Position numbers and translations under genes: made by a program | NCBI GenBank assembly: GCA_016280975.1 | Contig: JAEEHU010000021.1 | Coordinates: 1-49,866, forward strand | Origin: Acholeplasmatales bacterium | GTDB taxonomy: Bacteria; Bacillota_I; Bacilli_A; Acholeplasmatales; Anaeroplasmataceae | Reading direction: 5' to 3' | Length of the DNA: 49,866 nt | Notes under the pieces: model-generated | Told to the model about the DNA's origin: nothing | What the model saw: the letters and a program-made list of their open reading frames with translations, nothing else | Databases searched by the model: none | Shown here: one piece after another, positions 1 through 9,161 of the stretch | Numbering within the stretch: position 1 is the first letter of the stretch | Layout of the letters: each line of letters opens with the position of its first letter

Positions 1-126
1 CTTTAAGACAGGTTACCTACGTGTTACTCACCCGTTCGCCATGGTCTAGCAAGCTAAACCATTCGACTTGCATGTATTAGGCACGCCGCCAGCGTTAATC
101 CTGAGCCAGGATCAAACTCTCCATAA
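1..126 (-). rRNA. 16S ribosomal RNA, 5' end (partial, runs off the window)
   Basis: Reverse complement reads AGAGTTTGATCCTGGCTCAGGATTAACGCTGGCGGCGTGCCTAATACATGCAAGTCGAA...GGCGAACGGGTGAGTAACACGTAGGTAACCTG, the conserved 16S 5' region. Confidence 0.98.
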
Positions 127-215
127 AATTTATGTCTATTGTTTGTTTAATCTTTTTTGCTCAATTCTTAAATCTGAATTGCGTTTTTTATTGTTTGTAA
201 TTCCTTCGTCATATA

Positions 216-232
216 CAGTTTTCAAAGATTAC
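216..232 (-). promoter_or_regulatory. rRNA leader antitermination-like boxA element
   Basis: Reverse complement GTAATCTTTGAAAACTG resembles the CTTTGAAAACT element of Firmicutes rRNA leaders; lies between promoter and 16S. Confidence 0.45.
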
Positions 233-264
233 ATCTTGCTGCCTTAAAATCGACAGCCTTAATC

Positions 265-292
265 ATTTTATCACTTTAAAATTCGTTGTCAA
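265..292 (-). promoter_or_regulatory. rrn promoter: TTGACA - 16 bp - TAAAAT
   Basis: Reverse complement TTGACAACGAATTTTAAAGTGATAAAAT upstream of 16S; -35 at 287-292, -10 at 265-270. Confidence 0.8.
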
Positions 293-330
293 CATAAATT
301 TTATCTTTTTTTAATATTTTTTTTAAAAAA

Positions 331-369
331 ATAAAAAAGCTACCTAAGTAAGCGCTTTTTAGGTAGCCT
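331..369 (-). terminator. Rho-independent terminator overlapping the 3' end of the ATPase CDS
   Basis: Minus strand GCTACCTAA-AAAGCGCTTAC-TTAGGTAGC followed by TTTTTTATTTTTTT. Confidence 0.8.
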
Positions 370-907
370 CAATAAAATTCGATATGATTTTTAGTAGTTT
401 TTCATCCTTTTGATAGTCAAAATTAGATGAATCGATATCTATAACAATTCCAGGGTATTTCACTTTCCTTAAATTGTCTAATGTTTTAATGAAATCCTCT
501 ATGTTTGTAAAATCCTGTGCCTTATGAACATAGTGTCTATTTTCATTTAATCTACGAATGAATCTTTCATGTAGTATTTTATTATCACCCTTAAATACGA
601 ATGATAATACTTCTATATTATATATATTAATAAGGTTATAGATTTCTTCCATCTCATAATCCTTGAAATTAGATTCTAATAATAAGATATCCTTATTCTT
701 TTCTATCTCATATTTCATTATTTCAAATGATGCTTTAGAAAGCTTTAGGTTTTCTTCTCTATTTTCTGCAATAAAGATATCACCTAATATTTCCTTTAAT
801 CTATCCTTATTAATAACTGTAATATTAAATTTTTCTCCAATGATATTAGAATAGGTTGATTTACCTGATGCTAAATCTCCTCCAAATAGAATCAATTTAC
901 TCATCAT
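359..907 (-). CDS. P-loop ATPase / kinase-like protein
   Basis: 182-aa ORF with N-terminal Walker A (FGGDLASGKST). Confidence 0.7.
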   Translation of the reverse strand: MMSKLILFGGDLASGKSTYSNIIGEKFNITVINKDRLKEILGDIFIAENREENLKLSKASFEIMKYEIEKNKDILLLESNFKDYEMEEIYNLINIYNIEVLSFVFKGDNKILHERFIRRLNENRHYVHKAQDFTNIEDFIKTLDNLRKVKYPGIVIDIDSSNFDYQKDEKLLKIISNFIEAT

Positions 908-3128
908 AATCTCCTAATTTATCAGATCCATCTTTTAGTAATTTATTAAACTCATCAACTGGTATAGGCTTTGAATAATAAAAGCCTTGCGCATAATTAC
1001 AGCCAAATGTTTTTAATAAATCGATATATTCTTTTGTTTCTACACCCTCAGCTATTGCAGGGATTTCAAGTGAATGTGCTAAATCTAGTACTGTCTCAAT
1101 AATTTTTCTACTTCTTTCCTCGTTAGACGAGAAGAATTTTAAATCAATCTTTAAGACATCAAATTCTACGTCCTTTAATACATTTAAAGATGAGTATCCA
1201 GATCCAAAGTCATCCATTAAAATCTTAAAGCCATAACTTCTTAATCTATCTACTGTATTTTTAATTAGATTAATATCTTCCATGAATATTGATTCAGTAA
1301 TTTCAAGCTCTAAATATTTTGGATTAACATTATATCTTCTTACTAAATTAATAATATCATCAACAAATGAAGGTATTAGTAAGAATATTCTTGATACATT
1401 AACTGAAATTGGATAAAGCTTTAAATTATTATTCTCTCTCCATTTTAAATATTTAATTGTTTGTTCCCAAACGAATTTATCAAGCTTAGTGATAAATCCA
1501 TTTCTTTCGAATACCGGAATAAAAACACCTGGAGAAATAATTTTACCATCTCTTATCCATCTTACTAAAGCCTCAGCTCCAATAATTTCACTTTTATTAA
1601 TATCATATTTAGGCTGTAGGTAAATTACAAATTCACCATGCTTTAGGCCTGATTCCATATTGTTAATAATATCCTGCTCTAAAACCTTACTCTTAAACAT
1701 TTCTTCACTATATACTCCATAAGGCTTATCAAGACGATACTTAACACTACGGGATGCAGCCATTGATGAATCAATTATTGCTGGAAGTGGAACAGCATCT
1801 GACTTAATTTCAAATACACCAACTGATAAAGTAATTGAAAATCTTGAATTATACAAATTTACTGAATACTTTAACGTACTAATAAACTTTTCAAGCATTT
1901 CCTTTGTTCCATCAAACAAAATCTCGAAATGGTCAGCGCCGAATCTACCATAAATCATATCGTACTTACTTGATAAATTTATTAATGTTTGACCAATGAA
2001 TATTAATAAATTATCTCCTTCAGGCATACCAAAATATCTATTATATATTGCAAGTCTATCGATATCAAAGGATATCATATATAATCCATACTTTGAAGTT
2101 CCTCTTAATTTCATAATAGCTTGCTTAATGAATTCCTTTTTATTATAAATACCAGTTAATTCATCATACTTATCTGCATATCTTACCTGAGCCTCTAGCT
2201 CATTTTTTATATTAATAGCTTCTTCTACCTCTAATGTATTATTTCTTAAGGCCAATACTAAATAGCATTTACCATCTAAAAATATTTTTGAATATTTTAA
2301 TACCTGATGATAAACCTTATCATCAATTACCTTTCTAACATTGATAAAGAAATTATCATTATCCTCTAGGTATGTTAAAACATTATCAAAATTTATTACT
2401 ACATTAAATCTTGCTAAATCATCAGGATGAACTACTCTCTTATAATTATTCATTAGCTCATCATAGGTTTCAAAGTCATCATAATTTGAAAGTAGCCTTG
2501 TGAATATCTTATCATTCTTATAAAATAGCTGGAATTTTTTATTACTTGTATCAATTAAGAAGATACTTGAATATTCGCTTGTCGCACTAGCTATTACGTT
2601 AACTTGACTTTCAAAGTCCTTCTTTTGAGTCTCAATTCTTTCTTGGGACTCATGCTCAAGCTTCTTATATAAAATAGGAAGACGCAATTTCTGTCCTAAA
2701 TATTTAATAATAGCTCGTTCATTTTTAGTCCATACTCTATTTGGGTTTTTAGCATCTAAAAATCCTAAGATACCATCTAGTGTATTTTTATCTCTAAATA
2801 TACCGAAGTGTAATATCTTATACTCTGGTGGCATAATAATGTCAGCGTGATCACATACTCCATCATCAGGATAGTAATAATATAGCTTTTTACAAATATG
2901 CTCATTTAGGGTATATTTCTTTGAAATAACATTAAAATCCTTATCGATAGAATAGAAATCTGATTGTAATGCATAAGTCTTCATATCAATGAACGCAACA
3001 AAGACTGCAGTTAGGTTCATCATAGTTCTAACCTTATCAAATAATTCTAATAATTTTTTATCATCTAATATTTCATCGCTTTGATCTGATGAAAAATAAG
3101 AATGCAAAAAAAATCCTATTTCTGACAT
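897..3128 (-). CDS. GAF/PAS-like sensor with degenerate GGDEF and intact EAL domain (probable c-di-GMP phosphodiesterase)
   Basis: GGDEF site reads RFGADHF (degenerate); EAL motifs GAEALVRW, LEITESIF, DDFGSGYSSL, AEGVET, QGFYYSKPI. Confidence 0.9.
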   Translation of the reverse strand: MSEIGFFLHSYFSSDQSDEILDDKKLLELFDKVRTMMNLTAVFVAFIDMKTYALQSDFYSIDKDFNVISKKYTLNEHICKKLYYYYPDDGVCDHADIIMPPEYKILHFGIFRDKNTLDGILGFLDAKNPNRVWTKNERAIIKYLGQKLRLPILYKKLEHESQERIETQKKDFESQVNVIASATSEYSSIFLIDTSNKKFQLFYKNDKIFTRLLSNYDDFETYDELMNNYKRVVHPDDLARFNVVINFDNVLTYLEDNDNFFINVRKVIDDKVYHQVLKYSKIFLDGKCYLVLALRNNTLEVEEAINIKNELEAQVRYADKYDELTGIYNKKEFIKQAIMKLRGTSKYGLYMISFDIDRLAIYNRYFGMPEGDNLLIFIGQTLINLSSKYDMIYGRFGADHFEILFDGTKEMLEKFISTLKYSVNLYNSRFSITLSVGVFEIKSDAVPLPAIIDSSMAASRSVKYRLDKPYGVYSEEMFKSKVLEQDIINNMESGLKHGEFVIYLQPKYDINKSEIIGAEALVRWIRDGKIISPGVFIPVFERNGFITKLDKFVWEQTIKYLKWRENNNLKLYPISVNVSRIFLLIPSFVDDIINLVRRYNVNPKYLELEITESIFMEDINLIKNTVDRLRSYGFKILMDDFGSGYSSLNVLKDVEFDVLKIDLKFFSSNEERSRKIIETVLDLAHSLEIPAIAEGVETKEYIDLLKTFGCNYAQGFYYSKPIPVDEFNKLLKDGSDKLGDYDE

Positions 3129-3196
3129 TGAATCACCTCCATCTTAAATATTTAGAATAGATATGTATGAAAGTATTATAACACATTTTTGAAAAT

Positions 3197-3232
3197 AAAA
3201 AAAGCACTACTTGATTTCTCAAGTAATGCTTA
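3197..3232 (-). terminator. Rho-independent terminator
   Basis: Minus strand AGCATTACTTGAGAAATCAAGTAGTGCTTTTTTT. Confidence 0.75.
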
Positions 3233-3247
3233 TATATTTTTAATATA

Positions 3248-3466
3248 TTATCCTCTACTAAATTTACCAATTAGTAGGAAGAATAAAACTGAGCCAGCTG
3301 CCCCTACACCAAGTGTAATATAAGCTACAACACTAGGTACCATTGGAATAAATATCATCGCAACTCCAGCCCATAATAATGCGTTAAATAAAGCTGTTAA
3401 AAGGCATATTAATGTCAATTTAAAATTAGATGCCTTTGAATGTGATTTTTGTAAAGATGTTGACAT
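3248..3466 (-). CDS. Small membrane protein, unknown function
   Basis: 72-aa ORF with two hydrophobic segments; adjacent to a co-oriented DUF1294 gene. Confidence 0.55.
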   Translation of the reverse strand: MSTSLQKSHSKASNFKLTLICLLTALFNALLWAGVAMIFIPMVPSVVAYITLGVGAAGSVLFFLLIGKFSRG

Positions 3467-3475
3467 AATACCCTC

Positions 3476-3778
3476 CTAAAATACAAATGTGAATGCTATT
3501 AAGGCACCTAATACTGCTGCCTCTAACAATAATGAAAAATAAATTACCATTGAAAAATAAACCTTATCAGTTTTATGGTGAGCAAGTATTCTTCCAAAGA
3601 ATGCTCCTATAGCTCCACCTAAAGCTGTAAATCCTAACAATGTCTTTTCTTTAATTCTAACTGCGCCACCGCCATTTTTAGCCATATTCTTATCTTTAAA
3701 GAATAAGAATAAAGTAATTATGCTTAAAAGCACAAGGTAGCCAACATATCCTATTAATACATATAATAATGGTCCCAT
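3476..3778 (-). CDS. DUF1294-like membrane protein
   Basis: 100-aa ORF; R-IKEKTLLGFTALGGAIGAFFGRILAHHKT resembles the DUF1294 core. Confidence 0.7.
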   Translation of the reverse strand: MGPLLYVLIGYVGYLVLLSIITLFLFFKDKNMAKNGGGAVRIKEKTLLGFTALGGAIGAFFGRILAHHKTDKVYFSMVIYFSLLLEAAVLGALIAFTFVF

Positions 3779-3829
3779 ACCTAATACCCTCCTTTACTTA
3801 TTATAAAACAATAGCTTCTTTTATAAAAG

Positions 3830-3856
3830 GAAAAAGATGGAATAAATCCATCTATT
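3830..3856 (-). terminator. Putative rho-independent terminator
   Basis: Minus strand GATGGATTTATTCCATCTTTTTCC just after the stop of 3859..6018. Confidence 0.55.
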
Positions 3857-3858
3857 TT

Positions 3859-6018
3859 CTATTGAGTCCAGCTTTGTGATACATTACTTCCGTTATATAA
3901 AGTATATGATGTACCTGATACTAAATATTCAGATGCTATAAAGAATGAATAGCAAGTCTGTGATACTTCTGTAGTGATAGTTTCATTATTAAGAGTTATT
4001 GAATATGTACCCTTAGTAAATGAATAGCTTGATGTAGTTTGGCTACCTGGTCTCATACCAAAGTTTCCACCACCAGATGTGCCGTATAATTTATAGTTAA
4101 TTCCACTTGGGGTAGTTGATACAGGTCCAAATGCTATAAATGTTCCACCAGTCATTGTAAATGTACCATCAATATCTAACGCTGCCATATTACCTGATGA
4201 ATCTGATGTTGGATTCTTAGTAATTACTACACCACCAGTTTGCTTATAATTTCCATTTGAATCAATTCCATCTGTATCACCTGATCCTACAGTAACATCA
4301 AGTAGGCCTCCAGTTATATTAACTAAAGTTTGACTAACTCCACTTGTTGCGTTTACTCCATCATCTGATCCATATACATATGTTAGACCACCTGAAATAT
4401 TAATAACATTTCCTTCTAATCCCTCATAGGCATTAATAACATTAATTAAGCCTCCAGAGATATTTAAATTAGAATCAGCATGTATTCCATCATCACCAGA
4501 CATTACATTTACTGTACCACCAGATATAGTAACATTACCTAAGCCTGTAGAGCCATTTTCTAATGTAGCACCATAAGTTGCATGAATGCTATCATCATCT
4601 GATTTAATATTTATTTCACCAGCTGAAATATTAATCTCATTATCAGATTTAATACCCTTTTTTGAATATTCAGAACTTACTGTATAATTTTGCCAATCAC
4701 CAGTTATCTTTTTACTTGATGATGATGTAGATAGTTTAGTTACATTATATAAATCCTTATTCTCATTTATAGTTCCACCACCACTAACTGATAAGTAATT
4801 AGTAGTTGAGAAATTATCTATAGTTGTGCCACTAGAAAACATATAGAATTGAATATTTTGATAGCCTGATGCCATATCAAATTCATAAATATAATATGTT
4901 GTTGATTGGCTTCCACCAAACATATTACTATTACCACTTGATACTACTTGTGCGCTTTTATATGTGATTTCCTTCCAAGTATATGTTCCATCATTATTAT
5001 ATAAATATGCAGCGAATACATTATTCTTATAGCTATTATAAATAGCACTTGTCACTCTAAAATACTTTTTAGTTGATGATATTGAAGCAAGAGTTCCTGT
5101 ATATTTAGAATATGAATCTGTAAATATATTGATGTTTGGCTCATTTCCACTTTCATCACTTTCTATATTTACATTGTAACTACTATCTATACCATCACAT
5201 GCGGCATAAATATCTAAATTAGTAGCGCCTAATATATTAATATTACCCTTTTGATTTTGTTTAGATGAAATATCAGAATTAGATGTCTTAATTCCATCTC
5301 CTCCTGTTGATATTAAAAAAATATCTCCTGATTGTATTTCAACCTCATCATTACCCTTTAAGGCATTATCTAGTGCAGTTACCTTTAGGGTTAAATTCTT
5401 TATTTCTAAATCATCTTTTGTATGAATACCATTATTTACATTACCATTAACAACTAAAGAGCCCTTACCTTGAATATTTAAATCACATTCAGAATAGATT
5501 GCGGCACTACCTATTCCATCACCTTCAATATAAGATGATCTTAAATCAGAGATTTCATTATAGGTTCCTTCTTTTGCTTTAATCTTAACCTTACTTGCAT
5601 TCTTTATATAAATTGGTGAATTGGCAGTTGATGAAATAGATACTCCATTTAAGTTTAAGATTACTTCTGCATCGTCAGCCGCATCAACAATAATATATCC
5701 ATCACTTAAATTACCTGTAAGTGTATACTCACCCGCAGTTGTAATTGTATAAATATCTGATGTACTAGTAACAGAGGCATTATTACTATCAACTATACTA
5801 AAAGTTGATGTGATTTCAGTCTTTTCTTCCTCGGCATCCTTTGCATCACCAGTTTCCACTATCTCAGTTGATTTAGATGAAGTTCCTATTGTTCCACTAC
5901 TTACACTTTGATTATTATTGTTACTACTATTATTACTATTTGTTCCATTACTTGTAATAGAGCATGAAGCCAAAACAAGTGATAACAATAGTAATGTACC
6001 TACTAATGATTTTTTCAT
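3859..6018 (-). CDS. Lipoprotein with Cthe_2159/DUF4353-type carbohydrate-binding beta-helix
   Basis: Lipobox LVLASCS; repeated beta-helix strings (INISAGEINIKSDDDSIHAT, VTISGGTVNVMSGDDGIHADSNLNISGG). Confidence 0.8.
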   Translation of the reverse strand: MKKSLVGTLLLLSLVLASCSITSNGTNSNNSSNNNNQSVSSGTIGTSSKSTEIVETGDAKDAEEEKTEITSTFSIVDSNNASVTSTSDIYTITTAGEYTLTGNLSDGYIIVDAADDAEVILNLNGVSISSTANSPIYIKNASKVKIKAKEGTYNEISDLRSSYIEGDGIGSAAIYSECDLNIQGKGSLVVNGNVNNGIHTKDDLEIKNLTLKVTALDNALKGNDEVEIQSGDIFLISTGGDGIKTSNSDISSKQNQKGNINILGATNLDIYAACDGIDSSYNVNIESDESGNEPNINIFTDSYSKYTGTLASISSTKKYFRVTSAIYNSYKNNVFAAYLYNNDGTYTWKEITYKSAQVVSSGNSNMFGGSQSTTYYIYEFDMASGYQNIQFYMFSSGTTIDNFSTTNYLSVSGGGTINENKDLYNVTKLSTSSSSKKITGDWQNYTVSSEYSKKGIKSDNEINISAGEINIKSDDDSIHATYGATLENGSTGLGNVTISGGTVNVMSGDDGIHADSNLNISGGLINVINAYEGLEGNVINISGGLTYVYGSDDGVNATSGVSQTLVNITGGLLDVTVGSGDTDGIDSNGNYKQTGGVVITKNPTSDSSGNMAALDIDGTFTMTGGTFIAFGPVSTTPSGINYKLYGTSGGGNFGMRPGSQTTSSYSFTKGTYSITLNNETITTEVSQTCYSFFIASEYLVSGTSYTLYNGSNVSQSWTQ

Positions 6019-6126
6019 AATTGTCCCTCACTTTCAACTTCATTATAGACTAAAATTAGAAAAAATCTACTAGGTAAGCCATTTTTACAATATTTCACAT
6101 TTTCGCTCACATATTTTGACACAATT

Positions 6127-6160
6127 AAAAAAGAAAAAAGCAGGAGAAATTCTCCTGCAT
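6127..6160 (-). terminator. Rho-independent terminator
   Basis: Minus strand GCAGGAGAATTTCTCCTGCTTTTTTCTTTTTT. Confidence 0.8.
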
Positions 6161-6177
6161 ATAATTAATAAAATTTA

Positions 6178-6594
6178 TTATTCAGTCTTTTCTTCTGCTG
6201 TTTCATCTGTCTTAGCTGTAAATACTACATATAATATTGCCATTACGATAATAACAAATATTACTGCAAGTACTACTGCTGGAATCCAAGCTTCTGCGAT
6301 ATTAACTGCCATAAATACAATTGAGCCTGCAACACCTACTAAAGCTGATAAGCATCCAATGATAGAAATCTTACTTGCTGCAGCCTCATTATTATAGTCT
6401 TCGGAATTCATAACAATTCCTAAACCAAATATACTAGCGATTACACTAGCAAATGCAAATGCAAATGAAATCCAGTATTTTGCATTAAACTTTCCCTCGA
6501 ATGGTACAGCGAATGCAACTACAGTGAATACAACTAAAAGTAGAATCACTCCTGCAAAAATAAATTTTAATTTGTTTTGTGAACTTTTTGACAT
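6178..6594 (-). CDS. Four-helix membrane protein, unknown function
   Basis: 138-aa ORF with hydrophobic segments and a charged C-terminus. Confidence 0.6.
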   Translation of the reverse strand: MSKSSQNKLKFIFAGVILLLVVFTVVAFAVPFEGKFNAKYWISFAFAFASVIASIFGLGIVMNSEDYNNEAAASKISIIGCLSALVGVAGSIVFMAVNIAEAWIPAVVLAVIFVIIVMAILYVVFTAKTDETAEEKTE

Positions 6595-6677
6595 CCTTTC
6601 ATCACCTTACCTTTAAATAATTATAAAATAAAATAATTAAAAAGTCAATTTTAGCTAAGTCTCATAGTATTTTGGGC

Positions 6678-6708
6678 AAAAAAATGACGTGAAAATTCAC
6701 ATCATTTT
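6678..6708 (-). terminator. Rho-independent terminator downstream of ddh
   Basis: Minus strand AAATGATGTGAATTTTCACGTCATTTTTTT. Confidence 0.7.
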
Positions 6709-6716
6709 ATCAATAA

Positions 6717-7694
6717 TTATAATGTATGCTTTAATAATTCAGAATAATCTACAGGAGAGATATCTCTTGGTGCGAAATCAAATACTGTCTTACAACCAGC
6801 TTCTCCTCTTGCATTTAATCTATATGCTCCTCTTGCGTAAGCTACTAGGATTGAACCTGTGAATTCTGGATTTGAATCAAGCTTTAAGCTATATTCAATA
6901 ACATGCTTAACACCTTCAGATGTTTCACCTGATCTAATTACAAATCCACCATGAGGCATCTTAGAGTGATTCTTCTTTAATTCTTCAGCTGAAATGAAGT
7001 TAACTACTGTGTCATAATCACTGAAGTAATCTGGCATATTCTTAATTTCGTTTTCAATACGTGCCTTATCTGCACCCTCTTTAACTACAACATAGCATTC
7101 TCTTTTGTGCTTTTGTCTTGTAGTAAGGTATGGATTTTCACCACTTCTTACACTTTCAAGTGCTTCTTCAACAGGAATAGTATATTGTCTTGCATCTAAT
7201 ACACCTTCAACTCTTCTTATAGCATCTGAATGTCCTTGGCTAATTCCTTTTCCCCAGAATGTATAAGTTGAACCATTTGGTAAAATAGATTCCATAATTG
7301 CTCTATTAATAGAGAACATACCTGGATCCCAACCAGTTGAAATAACTCCAACCTTACCAGCTTCTCTTGCACTCTTATCTACATTTTGGAAATGCTCACT
7401 TACATGGGCATGTGTGTCAAATGAATCAACAACATTAAAATACTTTGCTAATTCTGGTGTTTGAACTGGTAAATCAGTTCTAGAACCACCACAAATGATT
7501 AATACATCAATTTTATCTTTAAAGCTCTTAATTGTATCTGCTTGATATACATTAACGCCTTTTGTTTCTATTTTTAAGTCTTCTGGATTTCTTCTTGTAA
7601 ATACAGCTACAAGCTCCATATCATCATTTTTCTTTATCGCAGTTTCAACGCCACGACCTAAATTACCATATCCGAAAATTCCAATTCTAATCAT
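6717..7694 (-). CDS. ddh: meso-diaminopimelate D-dehydrogenase
   Basis: MIRIGIFGYGNLGRGVE...STGWDPGMFSINRA...WGKGISQGHSDAIRRVEGV. Start moved from 7706 to 7694 because GGTGG lies upstream of this ATG. Confidence 0.93.
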   Translation of the reverse strand: MIRIGIFGYGNLGRGVETAIKKNDDMELVAVFTRRNPEDLKIETKGVNVYQADTIKSFKDKIDVLIICGGSRTDLPVQTPELAKYFNVVDSFDTHAHVSEHFQNVDKSAREAGKVGVISTGWDPGMFSINRAIMESILPNGSTYTFWGKGISQGHSDAIRRVEGVLDARQYTIPVEEALESVRSGENPYLTTRQKHKRECYVVVKEGADKARIENEIKNMPDYFSDYDTVVNFISAEELKKNHSKMPHGGFVIRSGETSEGVKHVIEYSLKLDSNPEFTGSILVAYARGAYRLNARGEAGCKTVFDFAPRDISPVDYSELLKHTL

Positions 7695-7782
7695 ACTAAA
7701 AACCACCTTTTACATAAAATTATATTCGAAAATTTTAAAAAGTAAAGAAAAAATATTCGAATATTACAAAATATTTTATATT

Positions 7783-8220
7783 TTATTTGTTTAAATCTTT
7801 TAATCTGTTTTCTATACCTAGCATATCCCTATTAATAATGTCATTAATAGCATCTAAAGACTTTAAAAGATTATTCATTTTAGTCACATTTTCAGGATAT
7901 AGCTTTCTTAATATTCTTCTTTTTTTGAAGTTACTAATATTTCCTAATGATTCTTTTGTTGCAAGAGAGAAAAAGTCAATCGCATCAAGACTTACATTTA
8001 AAAGCTTAGTTGCGAAATCCTCTTTATCTACTACAACAGGATAGAATTTTTCAAATGTATTAAATGCTTCAACTAATGTATTAGATAAACTAGATAGATA
8101 ATATTCCTTACCATATAAATTAACAAATTCAGTATGGATTTTAGCAAGCTTATTTCTATTATCTATAAAATCATTCATCTTTTTATTAAGTTCATCTACA
8201 CTTAAATTAATATTTTCCAT
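7783..8220 (-). CDS. Hypothetical helical protein
   Basis: 145-aa ORF with a convincing position and start, but no recognised motif. Confidence 0.5.
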   Translation of the reverse strand: MENINLSVDELNKKMNDFIDNRNKLAKIHTEFVNLYGKEYYLSSLSNTLVEAFNTFEKFYPVVVDKEDFATKLLNVSLDAIDFFSLATKESLGNISNFKKRRILRKLYPENVTKMNNLLKSLDAINDIINRDMLGIENRLKDLNK

Positions 8221-8228
8221 ATGAACTC

Positions 8229-9161
8229 CTATTTTTTAACAAATAATGAATTAAATATTGCAGGAACCTTTGCACTAATTTTAATTGATTCATTAGTATT
8301 AGGATCTCTAAATTCTAAGAATGATGCATGAAGGCCTAATCTTTTGATAGGATTCTTTGTTGATTGATATTTATCATCACCAACAATTGGATGACCTAAA
8401 TCCTTCATATGACATCTAATTTGATTCTTTCTTCCTGTATCAATTAATACTCTTAATAGTGAATATTCACTGGCCTCTTTTATAACCTCATAGTGAGTTA
8501 TTGCAAGCTCACCTGATGGATCATTAGTTGAATACATTAAATTATATTCATTAGATTTTAAATATGATTTAATAGTGTCACTCTTTTTAGGCATATGACC
8601 TTCTACTATCGCGTAGTATTCACGCTTAATTACATAGTCATTCCAATTTAATCTTAGAATAGATTGAGTCTTTGGGTTTTTAGTAAATACTAATACTCCA
8701 CTTGTCTCCTTATCTATTCTATGAATAGTAAATGGACGATAGTTCTTACTAATTGAAGCCATATAATCAGACAAAAGTGAATATGCAGATAAAGTTTCCT
8801 TATCTGATTCTACTGCAAGTAGTGAATTTGGCTTATCTATTGCGATATAGTTTTCATCTTCATAAATAATATCAATTCTTGGAATAAATTCCTTCTTCTT
8901 TGCCTTTGGCTTAGCTTCCATATTTCTTACTGGATTTTTAGCTATTTTAATTTCATCTTCCTTAGCAATTGGATAATTAAATTGAGTAACAACAACTCCA
9001 TTTACTAATATTTGATGATTCTTAAGAAGGTTTTTAACATTATTTCTTGATTGATCCATCGAATTAAGAAGGAAGTCTAATAATTCACCACTTCTTTTTA
9101 CCTTCATTATTTTTGTATATATAATTGTTTCTTTTTTATCCTTGTTATTATTCTTCATCAT
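8229..9161 (-). CDS. RluA-family pseudouridine synthase with S4-like N-terminus
   Basis: FTIHRIDKETSGVLVFTKN catalytic motif and GRKNQIRCHMKDLGHPIVGDDKY. Confidence 0.93.
   Translation of the reverse strand: MMKNNNKDKKETIIYTKIMKVKRSGELLDFLLNSMDQSRNNVKNLLKNHQILVNGVVVTQFNYPIAKEDEIKIAKNPVRNMEAKPKAKKKEFIPRIDIIYEDENYIAIDKPNSLLAVESDKETLSAYSLLSDYMASISKNYRPFTIHRIDKETSGVLVFTKNPKTQSILRLNWNDYVIKREYYAIVEGHMPKKSDTIKSYLKSNEYNLMYSTNDPSGELAITHYEVIKEASEYSLLRVLIDTGRKNQIRCHMKDLGHPIVGDDKYQSTKNPIKRLGLHASFLEFRDPNTNESIKISAKVPAIFNSLFVKK

Noticed and set aside
150-184. Small inverted repeat CAATTC/GAATTG in the rRNA leader as an sRNA or riboswitch
   Set aside because: Only 6-bp arms in AT-rich sequence; could be a precursor-processing stem, but not supportable alone.
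663-854. Plus-strand ORF of 63 aa
   Set aside because: Antisense to the P-loop ATPase; low-complexity translation, no RBS or motif.
359-907. Zeta-toxin-like member of a toxin-antitoxin pair
   Set aside because: Walker A alone is not enough; there is no small antitoxin partner, and its upstream neighbour is a GGDEF-EAL gene.
6116-6397. Plus-strand ORF of 93 aa
   Set aside because: Runs through a terminator hairpin and antisense to a membrane protein; biased Thr/Ile/Ala composition typical of a shadow ORF.
7787-8044. Plus-strand ORF of 85 aa
   Set aside because: Antisense shadow of the 7783..8220 gene.
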